A DNA stretch of 46,152 nt from Pseudomonadota bacterium. GTDB taxonomy: Bacteria > Pseudomonadota > Gammaproteobacteria > Xanthomonadales > Xanthomonadaceae. Under the pieces are notes generated by a model. It did no database searches. It saw only the letters and a list, made by a program, of their open reading frames with translations, and was not told where the DNA came from. The position numbers and the translations under genes were made by a program. The first letter of the stretch is position 1. Every line of letters starts with the position of its first letter. The stretch is from positions 1 to 46,152 of the forward strand of contig JAEWNA010000110.1 of assembly GCA_023392975.1 (NCBI GenBank), in the 5' to 3' direction. This document shows, in pieces, positions 45,386-46,152 of the stretch.

Positions 45386-46152
45386 GCATCGTCACCCGAT
45401 CCGGGACCGGCTTGGTCTTGTCGAGTTTCGTCCACACCGGCATGGTGAGGAAGAACAGGAAGTACAGCACCGTCAGCACGCGGCCGATGATGGCTTCGGT
45501 CGGGTCCGTGCCCGGGCCGCCGCCGATCTTGGCCAGCCACACGAAGCACACCGCGAACATCAGCAGCATCGCCCAGGAGAGCGCACCGCGGTAGCGGTAG
45601 GACTTGACCGGGCTCTTGTCCAGCCAGGGCACCAGGAACAGCATCACGATCGCGCCGAACATCACCAGCACGCCCCACAGCTTGATGCCGAAGAACGAGG
45701 GCACCACCCGCAGCATCGCGTAGTAGGGGGTGAAGTACCACACCGGCTTGATGTGCGTCGGCGTTACCAGCGGATTGGCCTCGGTGAAGTTGTCCTGTTC
45801 GAGGAACAGGCCACCGAACGTCGGTGCATAGAAGATGATGAACGCCGCGATGATCATGAAGAAGCCGACGAAGAACGTGTCCTTCACCGTGTAGTACGGA
45901 TGGAAGGGCACGCCGTCGGCGGGCGCGGTCGGCGACCAGCGGTTGCCCTTCGGGCCCTTCTTGATCTCGATGCCGTCGGGGTTGTTCGAGCCGACTTCGT
46001 GCAGCGCGCCGAGGTGCAGCACCACCAGCAGCAGCAGGACCAGCGGCAGCGCGATCACGTGCAGCGCGAAGAAGCGGCCCAGGGTGGCGTCGGAGGGCAG
46101 GTAGTCGCCCATGATCCACTCGGTCAGCCCGCCGCCGATCACCGGGATCGCG
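45378..46152 (-). CDS. petB: Cytochrome b of the bc1 complex (5' end cut by window edge)
   Basis: The visible 258 codons are the C-terminal 60%: the Qo-loop region and FALHVIALPLVLLLLVVLHL, a PxxW-type loop (PVWYFTPYYAMLRVVPSFFG), and four further helices ending MPVWTKLDKTKPVPDRVTMHD-like tail. The reading frame is open to the window edge (…AIPVIGGGLTEW), so the start and petA lie to the right. Confidence 0.95.
   Translation of the reverse strand, partial: AIPVIGGGLTEWIMGDYLPSDATLGRFFALHVIALPLVLLLLVVLHLGALHEVGSNNPDGIEIKKGPKGNRWSPTAPADGVPFHPYYTVKDTFFVGFFMIIAAFIIFYAPTFGGLFLEQDNFTEANPLVTPTHIKPVWYFTPYYAMLRVVPSFFGIKLWGVLVMFGAIVMLFLVPWLDKSPVKSYRYRGALSWAMLLMFAVCFVWLAKIGGGPGTDPTEAIIGRVLTVLYFLFFLTMPVWTKLDKTKPVPDRVTMHD

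Overview
This window is high-GC DNA from a gammaproteobacterium of the Xanthomonadaceae (Lysobacter/Luteimonas/Xanthomonas type). I infer this from the fimT-pilV-pilW-pilX-pilY1-pilE operon, the Oar-like TonB-dependent receptor, and the purKE, sspAB and petBC neighbourhoods. About 47% of it (1 to ~21474) is the right-hand part of a lambda-like prophage; the rest is host chromosome.

Prophage, left to right. Positions 1-2121 (minus strand) hold the start of the late operon: Rz/Rz1 spanins, three small membrane proteins, a GH24 endolysin and a 57-residue protein. A promoter-like site followed by two terminator hairpins lies at 2139-2294, just downstream of a possible Q-type regulator. Positions 2291-7723 (minus strand) are the replication operon: Cro-like regulator, zinc-binding protein, methyltransferase-like protein, O-like initiator, DnaB helicase, RusA resolvase and Q-like protein. 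A two-gene cassette on the opposite strand (3739-4424), with its own promoter and operator, sits inside this operon between copies of a 15-bp repeat. The immunity region (7724-8713) holds the repressor, a membrane protein in the position of lambda rexB, and three related operators at two divergent early promoters. Positions 8714-21023 (plus strand) are the second early operon: about 38 tiny, overlapping genes, a RecE-like nuclease/RecT pair, an SSB-tailed protein, DUF3310 and DUF4224 proteins and the integrase. One junction in this operon is a 210-nt non-coding gap rich in hairpins (12430-12639), which resembles the C4-type antisense RNAs of phages P1 and P4. The right attachment site is a 3' fragment of tRNA-Asn(GTT) at 21425-21474. 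Phage structural genes, the other attachment site and the intact tRNA must lie left of the window.

Host part. Two strong terminators (21482-21600) follow the tRNA fragment. Next come the minor-pilin operon (minus), a LytS/AlgZ-type histidine kinase (plus), the nucleotide nucleosidase PpnN, a large TonB-dependent receptor, a marC-SDR-grxD operon, sodB, a secreted repeat protein, a small membrane protein, an LRR-like protein, purE-purK, a Trm112-like gene with nadC, a Cys-rich protein, a double-FHA membrane protein, a DUF3301 protein, sspA-sspB and the cytochrome bc1 genes petC and petB (petB cut by the window edge).

Best leads for something undescribed: the structured RNA at 12430-12639; the inserted convergent cassette at 3739-4424; the shared promoter/operator code, including an apparently leaderless Cro-like mRNA; and the small SSB-tailed protein at 18862-19188.
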